A stretch of DNA of 64,000 nt, taken from positions 88,886-152,885 of the forward strand of contig RBZT01000348.1 of the NCBI GenBank assembly GCA_003693705.1, in the 5' to 3' direction. This stretch comes from Polymyxa betae. Its lineage: Eukaryota > Endomyxa > Phytomyxea > Plasmodiophorida > Plasmodiophoridae. The notes beneath the pieces were generated by a model. The model made no database searches, had not been told where the DNA came from, and worked only from the letters and a program-made list of their open reading frames with translations. The position numbers and the translations under genes are program-made. Positions 37,201 to 47,479 of the stretch are shown here, piece after piece (positions within the stretch are counted from its first letter, which is position 1; each line of letters begins with the position of its first letter).

Positions 37201-38678
37201 CGTCCGGGTTCAGGTCCATCAGAGCCAGTACCATGATGGCGTTGATCGAAGACGGCTGCAGCAGTTCGGCGTGGGCTTCGATCAGGTTGGCGAGGCCGGA
37301 GATCGTGGCCGCGATCTCGACGAGGACGTCGGCCCGGTCGATCGTATCCACAAGGTTCACCAATTCCTGAACAGAATTTTGAAAGAAGTTCGCATCATGT
37401 AACAGATTTGGCGACTTTATGTGCATTGAGGCGGAGGAGCTCGAGCTTGAGATTGTCGTCCGATGTGAGACCACGTAAGGCTGAAACGGCGTGCGTGATC
37501 GACTCGACGTCCATGAGCGGATTGGCGATCATATTAACCAAGGGTCCGATAATGATCTTGAGCTTCTTCGTCAGTTTCTTATTCGACGACACCTACAGCA
37601 TCGTCGTTCAACATCGACCTGCAGAATCCTGTCCAAAAAACGCCAAACATTCTGGACGGTCAGGACGGCACATTCGTGCAGATCGCGGTCCGATGAATCG
37701 ATCAGGTCCAGTATGGATGGCATGTTCTTCATGAGCAGTTTGTGTGTGTCGAAGTCGGCAGCCAGATTTGCCACAGCCATGATCGCATATCTTCAGGCCA
37801 GGGTCAGTACGACCAGCGTCAGTTCCCAGCCACGCACCGTTGCGTGTCCAGGTCGTTGCCACCGTTGATGGCGATCGGCAGCAGATGGTCCAGTATGCCG
37901 AACGCGACCAGGTCCTTGCGCAGCTCGGAATGGGCGGCGATGTTCCCGAAGCACAGCGCGGCGTATCGCTGGCAGATGTGATCGCCGGAGTTCAACAGGC
38001 CCAGGACGGCATGCAGACCTGCATAATCGCATCAACCGACAGCGTGCTCGCCAAAGTTTGACAAAACTCAATTCAACCATTTGCAACCTAAATGCGAGTT
38101 GCAAAGCAAACAAGATGATCATGACCGAATCAGCAATGACTAAAGAGCAAGTATTGGTCGTACCGTACTGGCGCTTCATCTTGACGATTGCGAATTGGGT
38201 CTCCTCCTCCGTGGAGAAATGGGCGAAACTGAATGCCGCCTGGCGTCGTTCATTGGTGTCGCGATCCTCGCCGGCGAACGTAATCATCTCCTCGATGGGT
38301 TTTGCGGCGGCCGCCGAGACTCGGCCCAGGGCCTCATCGTTATCTAAAACTGGAAATCGGAAACCCAACCCAATGGCGTTGTCTTCCAATATGGACCTTC
38401 GGTGCCGGCGCCGTTCAACCCGATGCCACCGGCTTTCGACGCTCGCACATTCGCCGATTTATTCTCTCCGCCATCGCTGTCTTCCTCATCTGATAGAGCA
38501 GCCGGTTTCGTATCGTATTCGACCTGGACAAGGTTGCGGATTACAAGGACAGCTGCAGACTGGGCGACGACCGAACCTGATCGTCGACGAAGCTGTCGGA
38601 ATCGGCGTCCTTCGATTGCTGGCCTTCTTCAGCAATTACCGCCGATTCTGTCTTGGCTGGAACATCGCCGTCTGACAT
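28273..38678 (-). CDS. Giant armadillo/HEAT-repeat protein, several tens of exons
   Basis: A 10.4-kb gene of tandem armadillo repeats. Recurring signatures include LLSNLAANEALHEFL, LSNLAANIASHG, NTLASLASNPDSHPNIV, ALMLANLAGNLDNHEF, VLANMSFHLINQ and WALSNLHHE, each on a helix-helix-helix unit of about 42 residues. The N-terminus (ATG at 38676-38678) is acidic and Ser-rich, followed by two spliced exons that lead into an ARM exon (ERRQAAFSFAHFS). The C-terminus ends at a stop at 28273. I estimate 2,700-2,900 residues. Such proteins are scaffolds for protein binding (Vac8 and beta-catenin style); no catalytic domain is visible and I do not assign a function. Introns are short (two of 28 bp) and several contain telomere-like motifs. 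It could be two adjacent genes if an internal stop was missed, but I saw no second start region. Confidence 0.7.
30547..30567 (-). repeat. Telomere-like motif inside an intron of the ARM gene
   Basis: On the coding (minus) strand this reads GGGTTGAGGGTTTAGGGTTTT. It lies inside a 45-bp GT-AG intron whose removal joins KYGAGDQ to AMLTERFTAL in frame. Confidence 0.75.
30860..30876 (-). repeat. Telomere-like motif at an intron 5' splice site
   Basis: The coding strand reads GTTAGGGTTTTAGGGTT, starting exactly at the proposed GT donor. The intron ends at CTTCAG about 45 bp downstream. Confidence 0.65.
31928..31943 (-). repeat. Telomere-like motif at an intron 5' splice site
   Basis: The coding strand reads TTAGGGTTTAGGGTTT. 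The GT donor falls within the motif and the intron ends at GGACTCAG. Confidence 0.6.
34431..34458 (-). other. 28-bp intron with antisense telomere-like motif
   Basis: On the coding strand the intron starts GTACCCTAAAAACCC and ends TTGCAG, 28 bp in all. Removing it joins the exon ending at HSGTTRVGR to the exon starting at SWAIGHILSF without a frame break. The motif is in the opposite orientation to the other copies. Confidence 0.6.
36411..36438 (-). other. 28-bp intron made largely of telomere-like sequence
   Basis: On the coding strand it starts GTGTTGTTAGGGTTTAGGG and ends TTGTCAG. Removal joins REFQQG to AVQNILGTDSMETAMS in phase 0, continuing an armadillo repeat; reading through it leads into the wrong frame. 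This is the clearest of the telomere-like introns. Confidence 0.75.
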
Positions 38679-38981
38679 ATTGTGAGATTATGATCGTTGG
38701 TACCCTCACCTGTGTCATCTTGAAACACGTTATTATTGCTGTAAGCGATGAACCCGTTTCGACGATTGAACAGAGACACTGTTGAGACACCATCGCCCGC
38801 GTTCATAAAGGAAGAACCATTTTTGGGAACTCGAAACCGGAACTGAGAAATCACAGTTCAAGTGAAAAAGTAGATGATGCAAAAGATTTCTGAATGCAAG
38901 AAAGCCCTTTGAAGCGGGAGCTCGGTCTCTTAATCTAGCTAAAGATGACAAGAAATCATAGACAATAAAGCAGCCGGGCGT

Positions 38982-39333
38982 TTATTTGTTCAGAATCATG
39001 AGGATTCCCCAGACAACAGACCAGATCCATCTAAACCAAAAAATAAGAAATTACGATGTCGAGCTGACACATAATAATCTACCCAACAATCGGCAGAACC
39101 AGCTGCAAGACTCCAATGAGAAAATCAGCAAACGAGTTGGTGAACAAGGAGGCAATCATGGTGCCAATCCCGAAGAAAAAAATATTGACCAGCCCGAGCA
39201 GGATCGTCAGCAGACGACTGCTAGGCTTCGGAACCTATGGACAACAACATTGAGAACCCAGACACCCCAGCTGCTGCACAGACCGAACCTTGACATTGGT
39301 CGTTTTACTGACGATCTCGCTCACCAACGACAT
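38982..39333 (-). CDS. Tiny two-helix membrane protein (Spec3/Stum-like)
   Basis: Three exons joined by two canonical short introns give about 63 residues. A short N-terminus (MSLVSEIVSKTTNVK) is followed by helix 1 (LLTILLGLVNIFFFGIGTMI) and helix 2 (FLIGVLQLVLPIVGWIWSVV). The protein ends WGILMILNK and a TAA at 38982-38984. The second intron (donor GGGTAGATT, acceptor TTTAG) is supported because the unspliced frame stops inside helix 2. The pattern FFGIGTMI...IGVLQLVLPIVGWIWS..WG resembles the small Spec3/Stum family known from ciliated animals and protists; this assignment is from memory of the pattern and is tentative. The gene lies just upstream of the armadillo gene on the same strand. 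It is too short in each exon to appear as a long open frame. Confidence 0.6.
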
Positions 39334-39495
39334 GTACTTAGAGAGGGATCCTTAATCAAAATGAGAAGTAAAAGTGCCGTTATCACATGTCTAGGAGGAG
39401 CACTGTGTAATGTTATCAGTGCGACTCAGCAGTAGGCTGCTTCTCATTTACAAAGGTAAAAAGGCACTCAGCAATTTACAAATCAGTTTCGGTTT

Positions 39496-39580
39496 AAAGA
39501 ACACTCTGGAAGCTGTATCGTAGGCGCTCTAAAGAACACTCTGGATGCTGTCTTGCAGGCGCTCTAAAGAACATTCTGGC
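39496..39580. repeat. 35-bp tandem repeat, 2.4 copies
   Basis: Units at 39496-39530 and 39531-39565 plus a 15-bp partial unit at 39566-39580. Each unit starts AAAGAACACTCTGGA and ends GGCGCTCT. The two full copies differ at a few positions. It lies in the spacer between the divergent small membrane protein gene and the SEC14-like gene. Confidence 0.85.
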
Positions 39581-40079
39581 AATAATCGCTTGACGAGACC
39601 CAACCACTCAGTAATGGAGAAAGACAATGTGATTGGTAGTTTCGATCGACCACCGATTTGGCTTGTTCGGAGAAGCTGTGGGACTTGAACGAGCAGGCCG
39701 GCTTGTTGAAGGTGTTATGACTCGTGTATGCTTCTTTCAATTCCAGTGTCTCTGTCTTTCATCTCTGCATATTTTAACCATAATGTGATGGACTTGCGAA
39801 GAGCGGACGACTTCATTGGCTTCTTTGAGGTCCGAACAAGACCCTTGCTCTTCTGCAAGATGAATTCCAGCAGTGCAGTTTTCCATTATGAGCAAACACC
39901 GTCTATTTCAAAATCTCTAGACTATGTCCTTGCCAGCATAAGGATAATGCAAACAAAAACTTCGGAAAAATTCAGTTATTCTCACATGAAAATGTGTTGA
40001 ATTCTTCGACAACACGGAATGCGACTTTGAAAAGGCTGCAGAGATTCTAAAACTCGCCGACGTAAATATCAAAGACGAG

Positions 40080-41155
40080 ATGGCCGGCGGTCTGCCTAGC
40101 CCTAACGATTACATGGCCACAACTGGTCTTTTACCGAATGATCAGATGACGTTAGAACCCTGGTTGCATCCAAGCATGGTTTATTCAGAACCTATCGACC
40201 CGTCCCCAGAAGGCGACGGGTCGCTGCGATTCCGGCAGTTGACTTCTAAAGAAAGCGAATCGCTCGAGCTGCTGAAACGATCAGACGATGTTCAAGCATT
40301 AGCTGAACGATCGGTGCTGCCGTCGGATGCTGTTCTTTTGCGATTTTTAATCGGATACGGAATGGATATAGATGAAGCAGCCAAAGGGTTGAGGATCGCT
40401 ATGAACTGGAAAGTCGAGCATAACGTCGATGAGCTTTTATGGAACGGGCCCCTATCTGAAGGCGAATCTTGTTTTCAAGAGTATCATGTCCATCGATGGC
40501 ATGGTGTTGATCATCAAGGTCATCCGGCGTTCTTCGATCGAATCGGCATCGCCAATCGCAGAGCATTTCTGAATAAGTATCATGCTAGTGATGCGGCTCT
40601 CAGGTATGCTCGAGTTGTAGAGATCGGCTTGGCGCTGGCCGAAGAAGTGTCGGCCACGATTCGGAAGCATATCGATTCGTTTGTGTTCGTTTTCGATCTC
40701 AGCGGCGTAGGAATACAAGATATTTCAAGCTTTCAGATTCTGTCCACATTTAAGGCCGCTGTTGATGTTATGCAGAAAGTCTATGGTAGGTTGTCGTTTT
40801 ATTGCAGCAATTCACGTTTTTTATTCTGGTGCGCATGGTATTCGTGAGTATTCCTTTTGCCTTATTTAATTTTATTGTTTTGTTCAGTTGTCAATGACCT
40901 AAATTGAGATCAGCTGGGACTTTGTTGAGATTGCTGATTATTAACGCTCCCATGGGGTTCACAACTGTATGGCATGTATTGAAACGATGTGTTGATCACT
41001 CTGCCCATAGCACAATTGAAGTGCTCGGCAAGAACTGGAGAAAGCGATTATTGGAAGTGATGCCAGAGAGCAGCATACCAAGGTACTTGAAGGGATCTTG
41101 CGACAAATGCTCTATTCCTGATTGCATCCCGATGGGCATCTCGCATTGTCGGTAG
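40080..41155 (+). CDS. SEC14-like lipid-binding protein (CRAL-TRIO domain)
   Basis: Probable phosphoinositide or phosphatidylcholine transfer protein. The first exon has the CRAL-TRIO N-terminal helices (SDAVLLRFLIGYGMDIDEAA). Next comes the lipid-binding domain: HGVDHQGHPAFFDRIG, then a helix ending KHIDSFVFVFDLSGVGIQD. An intron of about 125 bp (near 40786-40911) leads to LLRLLIINAPMGFTTVWHVLK and a C-terminal part with IEVLGKNWRKRLLEVMPESSIPRYLKGSC, matching the final strand and helix of Sec14. A stop lies at 41153-41155. The start at 40080 is the first Met of the long exon; upstream frames (39728-40000) look partly coding and may be earlier exons. The frame could also splice onward near 41145 into 41210-41420. 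Confidence 0.8.
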
Positions 41156-42011
41156 CTTCATGCCAGAATAAAACTATCGACATTATTGCAAACACATTCT
41201 TTGCCGTTTAAAGTTAATATCAAGAGCCGGTTGAAATCGATAAGGCCGGAGAGCGTCAATAATCAACATGCATCGCCTCCAGGCCAGACTGCTGGCCAAA
41301 CATCGATTGGAAAACGTATCGGTGGCAGCAGTTCTATTTTCAGGCATAATCACAGAGCTCTAGACAGGCTGAATTGTGATATCGGAATGCACAGAGTGGC
41401 TACAGTCCAACTACTGCTTTAAAAAAACTGATCACAAGGTCGATTCAGAACAATTGTAAACCGTCGCTGTAAGTCCAGCGTCTTCAGAATAAAGTTAAAG
41501 CCGTTGCTCACGATACTTGACGCTCGTCAGACATCTCCAGTAATATTATCGCCACTGTTTAGAGGCACAAAGTATAACCTAATCCACCTAGAGGCTCGGT
41601 TCCATCTCAGCTGTACGTTAGATAAGAGGAATGTCAATAAGCAACCCGAGCAAACCGTGCAATCACGGGTTTTGCCTGTTCCTTATCGCTTTGTAATGCG
41701 AATGACAAGCAATTCTTTTACAATGATCAATCAGCCTTCGCCCAGATCAGCTCGACACTTGCGCCATAGTGAAACCCCGTCTCATCCATATCACGCGGCG
41801 GTTGATCTCCACGGCGAGTAATCAGCCTCAAAACTGTATAAAGCCTTTTTAAATGTGAGGTTGTATCAGTCCCATCAAGAGCCTCTCATATACTGCCTCT
41901 GTAACATTACACCTCCCATACAGAAGTCGGTGTTCCCATAGTACAGTAACATTACTTTCTGGACCCTGGGTGGCCGCGTCTTGCATATCGTTCGTGTCAT
42001 TGTCAAACTTG
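41156..42011 (+). other. Spacer with two unassigned open frames
   Basis: Open frames at 41186-41422 (basic, Gly/Ser-rich) and 41504-41821 (106 residues, starting near SPVILSPLFRGTKYNLIHLE) lie on the plus strand between the SEC14-like gene and MON1. They could be extra 3' exons of the SEC14-like gene or a separate small gene; neither has a domain I can name. A GT-AG join from about 41144 would link the first in frame. Confidence 0.3.
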
Positions 42012-43453
42012 ATGGGTTCAGATGCTGGTGATGGCGTCATTCCATATCAGCTAGAATCTGAGTCCCGGGATGAACAAGAGTCTAAACCCTCACGAGATGG
42101 ATCGGAATGCAAGCCGCCTGTCGTCGACCTGACCATCCCATCTGTATTGGAAAGGGATGAGTTTTTCCAGCAGGTTCAAAACGCCTGATTGACTCGAAAT
42201 GTTATTCCAATAAACATTATGATTTATAGGACCCTCACGTCTTCATCGTTTCTTGGTCTGGTCGACCGATATTCTCCCGATTTGAACTTCGTGATCAGCA
42301 AGCGTCTCTAGTCGCTGTTATTGCCGCCTTAATCGAGAATGTGCACTCGTTAAGCGATCGTCTTGTTAGTTTCACTTCCACCCTTCGCAATGGCGAATCT
42401 CCTGCTACGATTTATGTATCTGTACAAGGTCCTTTGTATCTAGCCGCTGTTAGTCAGAAACTGAACTCTTCTTCTCTCAAGTCCATGTTGGATTTCATCT
42501 ATAACCAAGTTCTATTGTTATTATCGCAATCAGCGATCAATATGCTACAAACCCATCCTGGTTATGATCTCAGGAATCTGATGGGTGGTGTCGACAAGCT
42601 TCTATGTAGCCAGCTACGTCGTAGCATAGCACAAATAGCATTCGAAGCGAATACGGTCCCGTCGCTGCCGCTGCCGGCTAAAATCCGATCCAAGTTGGGC
42701 CAGAGCATGATTAGGCATTGTCGGCCTTCGTCTCGTGTGTTATTTATTTTGTTATTACGAGGCTCTGCGCTTGTACAGCTCGTTCATGTACAGGGCCGCC
42801 CATTACCTCTATCTGATTGCTTACTGCTGATTACGTTTGCAAATCATATGTCTGCTTTGGAAATGTCAGATGTTATCACTCCAGTCTGCCTTCCAGAATT
42901 CAATAGCAAAGCGTTTGTCTATGCCCATCTCTCGACTGTCGCTGGACGGCTTTATCTTATTCAGATTACGGCCGATAATAATGACTTTAGTATGCTGCAA
43001 TCTTATAAGGGCGAGTTTCTTGAGGATATTTCCCATTCCGGGTTGCTGTCAGTGATTCGTCAGGCTCCTATGCGCTTGCCTTTAGATGCTCTGGGTATCA
43101 CTGATAAGAACGTCAGGCATATTATTGCAATCAGTCGGAAATGTGGTCAGCTCATAACCAGCTTAGTGAGGTCACCTTACCAAGACTGTGTAGAGGACAG
43201 GAGGATGTGCACTGATCGTCATCGCCATGTCCTAACTCAGCTAAAGTCTCTACCAAACGCATCGAAAGTATACCTGGAATCGACAACTAAAGATACATTG
43301 GTGGCGGTTCGAACAGGAAGCCTTGACGTCCTTGCTATCATGTCGCCTCTCGTATCCAAAATCGAAGCCATTCAATGTATCAAAAAAGCGTCAAGTTCTA
43401 TTCAGGATCAGGAATCGTTTCTGTTCGCAATGAAATTCGGGATTTGGTCATAA
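42012..43453 (+). CDS. MON1: Vacuolar fusion protein MON1
   Basis: With CCZ1, MON1 forms the exchange factor that recruits Rab7 to late endosomes and vacuoles. Exon 1 (ATG at 42012-42014) is an acidic, disordered N-terminus ending FFQQ. An intron of about 56 bp (to 42230) leads to the first longin domain: HVFIVSWSGRPIFSRF, ASLVAVIAALIENV and VSVQGPLYLAAVSQK, the classic MON1 pattern. The second and third longin-like domains follow (SRVLFILLLRGSALVQLVHV; AHLSTVAGRLYLIQITADNN), ending in ESFLFAMKFGIWS and a TAA at 43451-43453. About 430 residues, slightly short of fungal and animal MON1 because of the short N-terminus. Confidence 0.88.
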
Positions 43454-43500
43454 TATATTATAGTATTTGTCTTAAAATACAGTTTACATTGTCTGTATTT

Positions 43501-43521
43501 TGGGTTTAAGGTTTTAGGGTT
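43501..43521 (+). repeat. Degenerate telomere-like motif between MON1 and LIAS
   Basis: The plus strand reads GGGTTTAAGGTTTTAGGGTT, an imperfect TTTAGGG dimer or trimer, 48 bp after the MON1 stop and 59 bp before the LIAS start. Confidence 0.6.
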
Positions 43522-43579
43522 TACTGCACATTTTGAGCCCAACGAAAAGTTGCGTTGTTGAAGGTCGCTTACCAGGAAG

Positions 43580-44741
43580 ATGATGGCGTTCACCAAAACC
43601 TGTCGGCGTCGATTCACCGTTCTGCCAAATGGACCGACGTTGGAATCATTCCTTCCTCCGGCTCGGCAACGGATACGTGATCCGAAGCCGTCATGGTTAA
43701 AGGCCGATCCTGTCGACGGTCCCAATTATCAGCGGCTTCGTGAAACGGTGAAGACGTTGGGTCTAGCGACTGTTTGTCAGGAAGCGAGATGCCCCAATAT
43801 CGGAGAATGCTGGGGTGGTGCCAAAGGCACTGCAACCGCCACTATCATGCTAATGGGCGACACGTGCACGCGCGGTTGTCGATTTTGCTCGATCAAGACC
43901 AGCAAAGCACCGCCGCCGCTTGATGAACACGAACCGGAGAAGGTTGCTAAAGCTATTCATAGCTGGGGTCTTGACTATGTAGTTCTAACCTCTGTTGACC
44001 GCGATGATTTGCCTGATCAAGTAGCGATAAACTCTCTCCTCCTTTGTAACCGTTTCTGACATTTATCTAGGGTGCCAATCACATAGCCAAAACAATTCGG
44101 CTGTTGAAAGATGTCAACGATGGCCAAAAGCTTTATGTGGAGTGCCTGACACCAGATTTTTCTGGTCATAAGGATTTAGTCGAGACAGTTGCTCACTCTG
44201 GTTTGGATGTATTTGCACACAATGTCGAAACTGTCGAAGCCTGCACACCATTCGTCAGAGATCGTCGTGCGAACTATCGCCAAAGTCTCAATGTACTTGA
44301 GATCGCAAAAACCGTATGTTTTTCATCACTTCTTGTCTGGAAACATCCTGAACTCGAGCTTAAGGCTAGACCCGACTTAATAACCAAATCATCAATTATG
44401 CTGGGAGTTGGTGAGACGGAAGATGAATTACGGCAAACAATGAAAGATCTTCTGAACGTTGGCGTTTCGGTGTTAACACTGGGCCAGTATCTGCGCCCTA
44501 CACGCCGCCATATGAAGGTTGCTTCTTACGTACCTCCTGAAAAATTCGAACAATATCGGAAAGAAGGTATGCTCGCTTTGGATTTGTATGCGTTCCTCTC
44601 ATTAACTCATTCAAAGGTGAAGAGCTTGGATTTGCCTATGTTGCAAGTGGGCCTTTAGTGAGATCGTCGTATCGCGCTGGTGAATTCTTCATCACAAAGA
44701 TCTTGCAGCAAAGAGACGCTAAAGGCCCAGTAACCCGATAA
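43580..44741 (+). CDS. LIAS: Lipoyl synthase, mitochondrial (radical SAM)
   Basis: Inserts two sulfurs into octanoyl groups on lipoate-dependent enzymes. The N-terminal region ([16 protein letters not shown]) is basic, as in a mitochondrial presequence. Then come the auxiliary cluster motif [12 protein letters not shown] and the radical-SAM motif [18 protein letters not shown] joins GANHIAKTI over an intron, followed by [43 protein letters not shown] over a second intron, and [15 protein letters not shown] third intron joins EQYRKEG to [20 protein letters not shown], which carries the conserved RSSYRAGE. The stop is TAA at 44739-44741. All three introns are GT-AG, about 45-60 bp. About 340 residues, the usual length. 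Confidence 0.95.
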
Positions 44742-44890
44742 CAGCTTCTGTTGAAACTGGAATAATAACTTGCCTGAGCTCTTCCAGTTCGGCCTTACAC
44801 ATGCCTCTATCTTATTATTCAATGTTTATAAGCAAAGCTAAATAAATATTAAATTAATGCAGTATCGAGCACGATATTATCCAGATTTCG

Positions 44891-46345
44891 CTATGATTCA
44901 ATTGCACTCATGTCTTGCCAAAGAATGATAGACATATCATTTTCAAAGCCAGCTGAGGCAATGATATCTTGAAATGGATGGCAAGATACCGATCCGACCA
45001 CATCTTTATGTCCTAAATAAAAACTATTACAAAGAGCTGAGAAACGGAAAGGGATGTGACAAGTACCTTCTAACTTCTGCAGTAGTTCTTTCGAGTTCAA
45101 GTCCCATAAATAAACGTAACAATCCTCAGAGCCGCTGACCACATATCTGTGCATTTCGATCAGGAATTCCACCGCATAAAGAAGCACAAACATACTTGCC
45201 CCTCGTTGTGGAGAAACTGCTTTGAATGCTGAACTTGGTGTTCTCATGTCCGCGATACACTTTTGAGCACCTAAATGAATGTTAGCCATTGATTTTCTCA
45301 AGAACCAGAGGACATACTGTCCAGAGCGAGTTGACCAAAGCCGAATGGTGCTATCTAACGTAGCTGTCAGGATATAATCAGAATTGGGAGAAAACTGGAC
45401 GAATGACCTGAGCAAACACTTAGAAACAATTTGAGGTACAATAAGGCTTCGGTCCTACACTGGAGGATTGCTATCTTCTAATAACGTGATAAGACATTCG
45501 CCATTATCAGTGTTCCAAACCCGTCTGTCAGAAGAATGCATTAAGGCACACAGATCCATCAGATAAAAAAATCATACACTAATCCATCATAGCTGCCAGA
45601 AACGATCAGTGTTCCGTCTGCTGCGAAGTCAACGCAAGATACTGGATCTGGATGTGCAGTTTCAAATTAGTGAAACAAACATAAGCAGAATGTTGACCAA
45701 CCGGAATGAGCTGCAAACGATCTTATACATGTTCCATGACGAACGTCCCAAAGTCTGATCGTTTCGTCGAACGATCCGCTAGCGATCATATTTCCCTGAG
45801 GATTAAATGATACAGAGAAAACATAAAGCGTGTGTCCTTTCATCATCGAGCGTAACGATCCAGATACGACTTCCCATAGACCGACTAAATCGGAGTTACA
45901 ATATTTTTTGAGATAGGTAAACGCAATACCGTTCGTGTCATCGGATGCAGTAGAAACCATTTTAGAATCGGCTGACCATGCGATATCCGAAATGCCAAGA
46001 CTGTGGCCTTTAAGAACATGCAGGATAGCACCAGAACTGAGATCCCAGATCACAGCTGTTCCATCTGAAGCTACGAAGACGTTAAGGGTGCTGCAAAAGT
46101 CGTTAGAGCAATTTTCGCTTACAAGATGATGCCAGTTTGGTTCCATCTGGGGAGAATTGCACACTACGCTCAATCGGTAAGCTTTCATTTCGAGAGAATT
46201 TCGTCATCAAACCTGGCGACGGCCCTGGTGTGCCCTTTGAGCGTCTGTACTCGTTCATATCTCGGTCTGTTGGACATGTGCCGACCAGATGTTTGACAGA
46301 CGAAATGGGAATAGCCTCAGCGGCAGCAGCCTCGGAGAGTGTCAT
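44891..46345 (-). CDS. WDR5: WDR5-like WD40-repeat protein
   Basis: Seven-bladed WD40 propeller resembling WDR5/Swd3, a core subunit of MLL/COMPASS H3K4 methyltransferases. The exons give recurring GH...D...WD blades: VQFSPDGTKLASSC, WDLSSGAILHVLKGHSLGISDIAWS, WEVVSGSLRSMMKGHTLYVF, VSFNPQGNMIASGSFDETIR, FAADGTLIVSGSYDG, VQFSPNSDYILTATLDSTIR and YVVSGSEDCYVYLWDLNSKE. The last blade has HKDVVGSVSCHPFQDIIASA. The order and wording (ILTATLDST, VSGSEDCYVYLWDL, NDMSIILW) fit WDR5 better than other WD40 proteins. ATG at 46343-46345 opens an exon with an Ala-rich start. At least five short introns. Confidence 0.75.
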
Positions 46346-46906
46346 GGCGGGGCCTCCTCTACAGCACGAGAAGCGGGCCCCATCACCCCATCATCAAAGT
46401 TGATTGCGGATGACATGGCCTCGCCTCCCAGCCTAGAAGTGCCAGTTACAAACTCGTCATTGTCTGAGTGAAGATTTCGGTAGCAGGGTTCTCGGTGATC
46501 AGTCACAGCCTCGCTGCAAGGGCTTGATGAATCGGCTTACCTAGCAAATGACCTAGAGAAGGTATATTGTTGCAGCTTGCTCCCTTCCCACCACGTCTGT
46601 TATAGGGATTATTTCTCTTTGTTCTTAATAATGAAATGTGTTAGACTTTTTGACCTGGATAGGATGGTCATTATACATTATTGATAAGCCGTCTCTCGTG
46701 ATTAATACATTTGACGCTAATCAGATAATTCTGCATTAGAAATGTCTCAGCGAGACTCGACGTTTGATTGGTAGACTGGATACATTTATATTAAACGATG
46801 ATAAAGGGTATTGATTTGAAAAGATATAGTTGATATAAGGCGACGAGTGCAGCTAAATCCCGACCCATCGATTTTTCCACGAAGAAATTCTGTTGGAGGG
46901 ATGATA
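46346..46906. other. Spacer between WDR5 and the KOW-like gene
   Basis: A 561-bp AT-rich interval, with the WDR5 5' region on the left and the 3' region of the KOW-like gene on the right. Several short frames on the plus strand lack conserved character. I see no RNA gene or repeat in it. Confidence 0.4.
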
Positions 46907-47309
46907 TTACACCAAACCAACAGGGTTCACCTGCTGTTGATGTTGCTGTGCCAGTAGCAATCGTTTCTTCTCAGCTTTCTGGCGCTTCTGCTTGTTAGTC
47001 TCGGCAATACAGAGCAGGATCGTGGCCGCCTTCCACAGCTTTTGATCTTCGACGCCGACGGCACCGCATAGCTCGAGTTCCCCAGCTCTCTTCATCAGCA
47101 TCCCTCTGTTGTTATCCAGCTCGACAGCGTAGAATCCATGACCGCTCCTCCTGATCACGCCAACCTCGCCCCGATTCTTCTGGCTGATGACCTCGACTCG
47201 CTGTCCAATCCAACTCGCCGTCCCGAAACATCTCTTGGGGTCGACGTCTTCCCAGGAGTCCTGCGGCTTCTCCATCATCCGGCGCTTGAAGCGACGCTTC
47301 GATGTCTCT
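46907..47309 (-). CDS. Protein with a KOW/Tudor-like segment (last exon; 5' exons unresolved)
   Basis: The last exon encodes about 134 residues. A basic stretch (RETSKRRFKRRMMEKPQDSW) is followed by a small beta-barrel-like segment, GQRVEVISQKNRGEVGVIRR then HGFYAVELDNNRG, typical of KOW/Tudor-like folds. A helical, Lys/Gln-rich tail (NKQKRQKAEKKRLLLAQQHQ) ends at a stop at 46907-46909. The acceptor CAATTGCAG at 47310-47312 fits the frame. A plausible earlier exon on the same strand (about 47350-47478) encodes YELRGALRKLDWTELA, but I could not fix its splice sites or the start codon. I do not recognise the family; RNA- or nucleosome-binding roles are only a guess from the fold. Confidence 0.5.
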
Positions 47310-47479
47310 CTGCAATTGTCTCAATTGCGCACTCAAGACGGTTGGCGGTCTGAGCTTCTACGGATAGAATCACGAGAAAGCACTGCTAACAGACGTCCAG
47401 TGATTTGAATAACGCACGTCGCACAGGCCAATTCAGTCCAGTCCAGCTTGCGGAGCGCGCCCCGTAACTCATACAGCAC

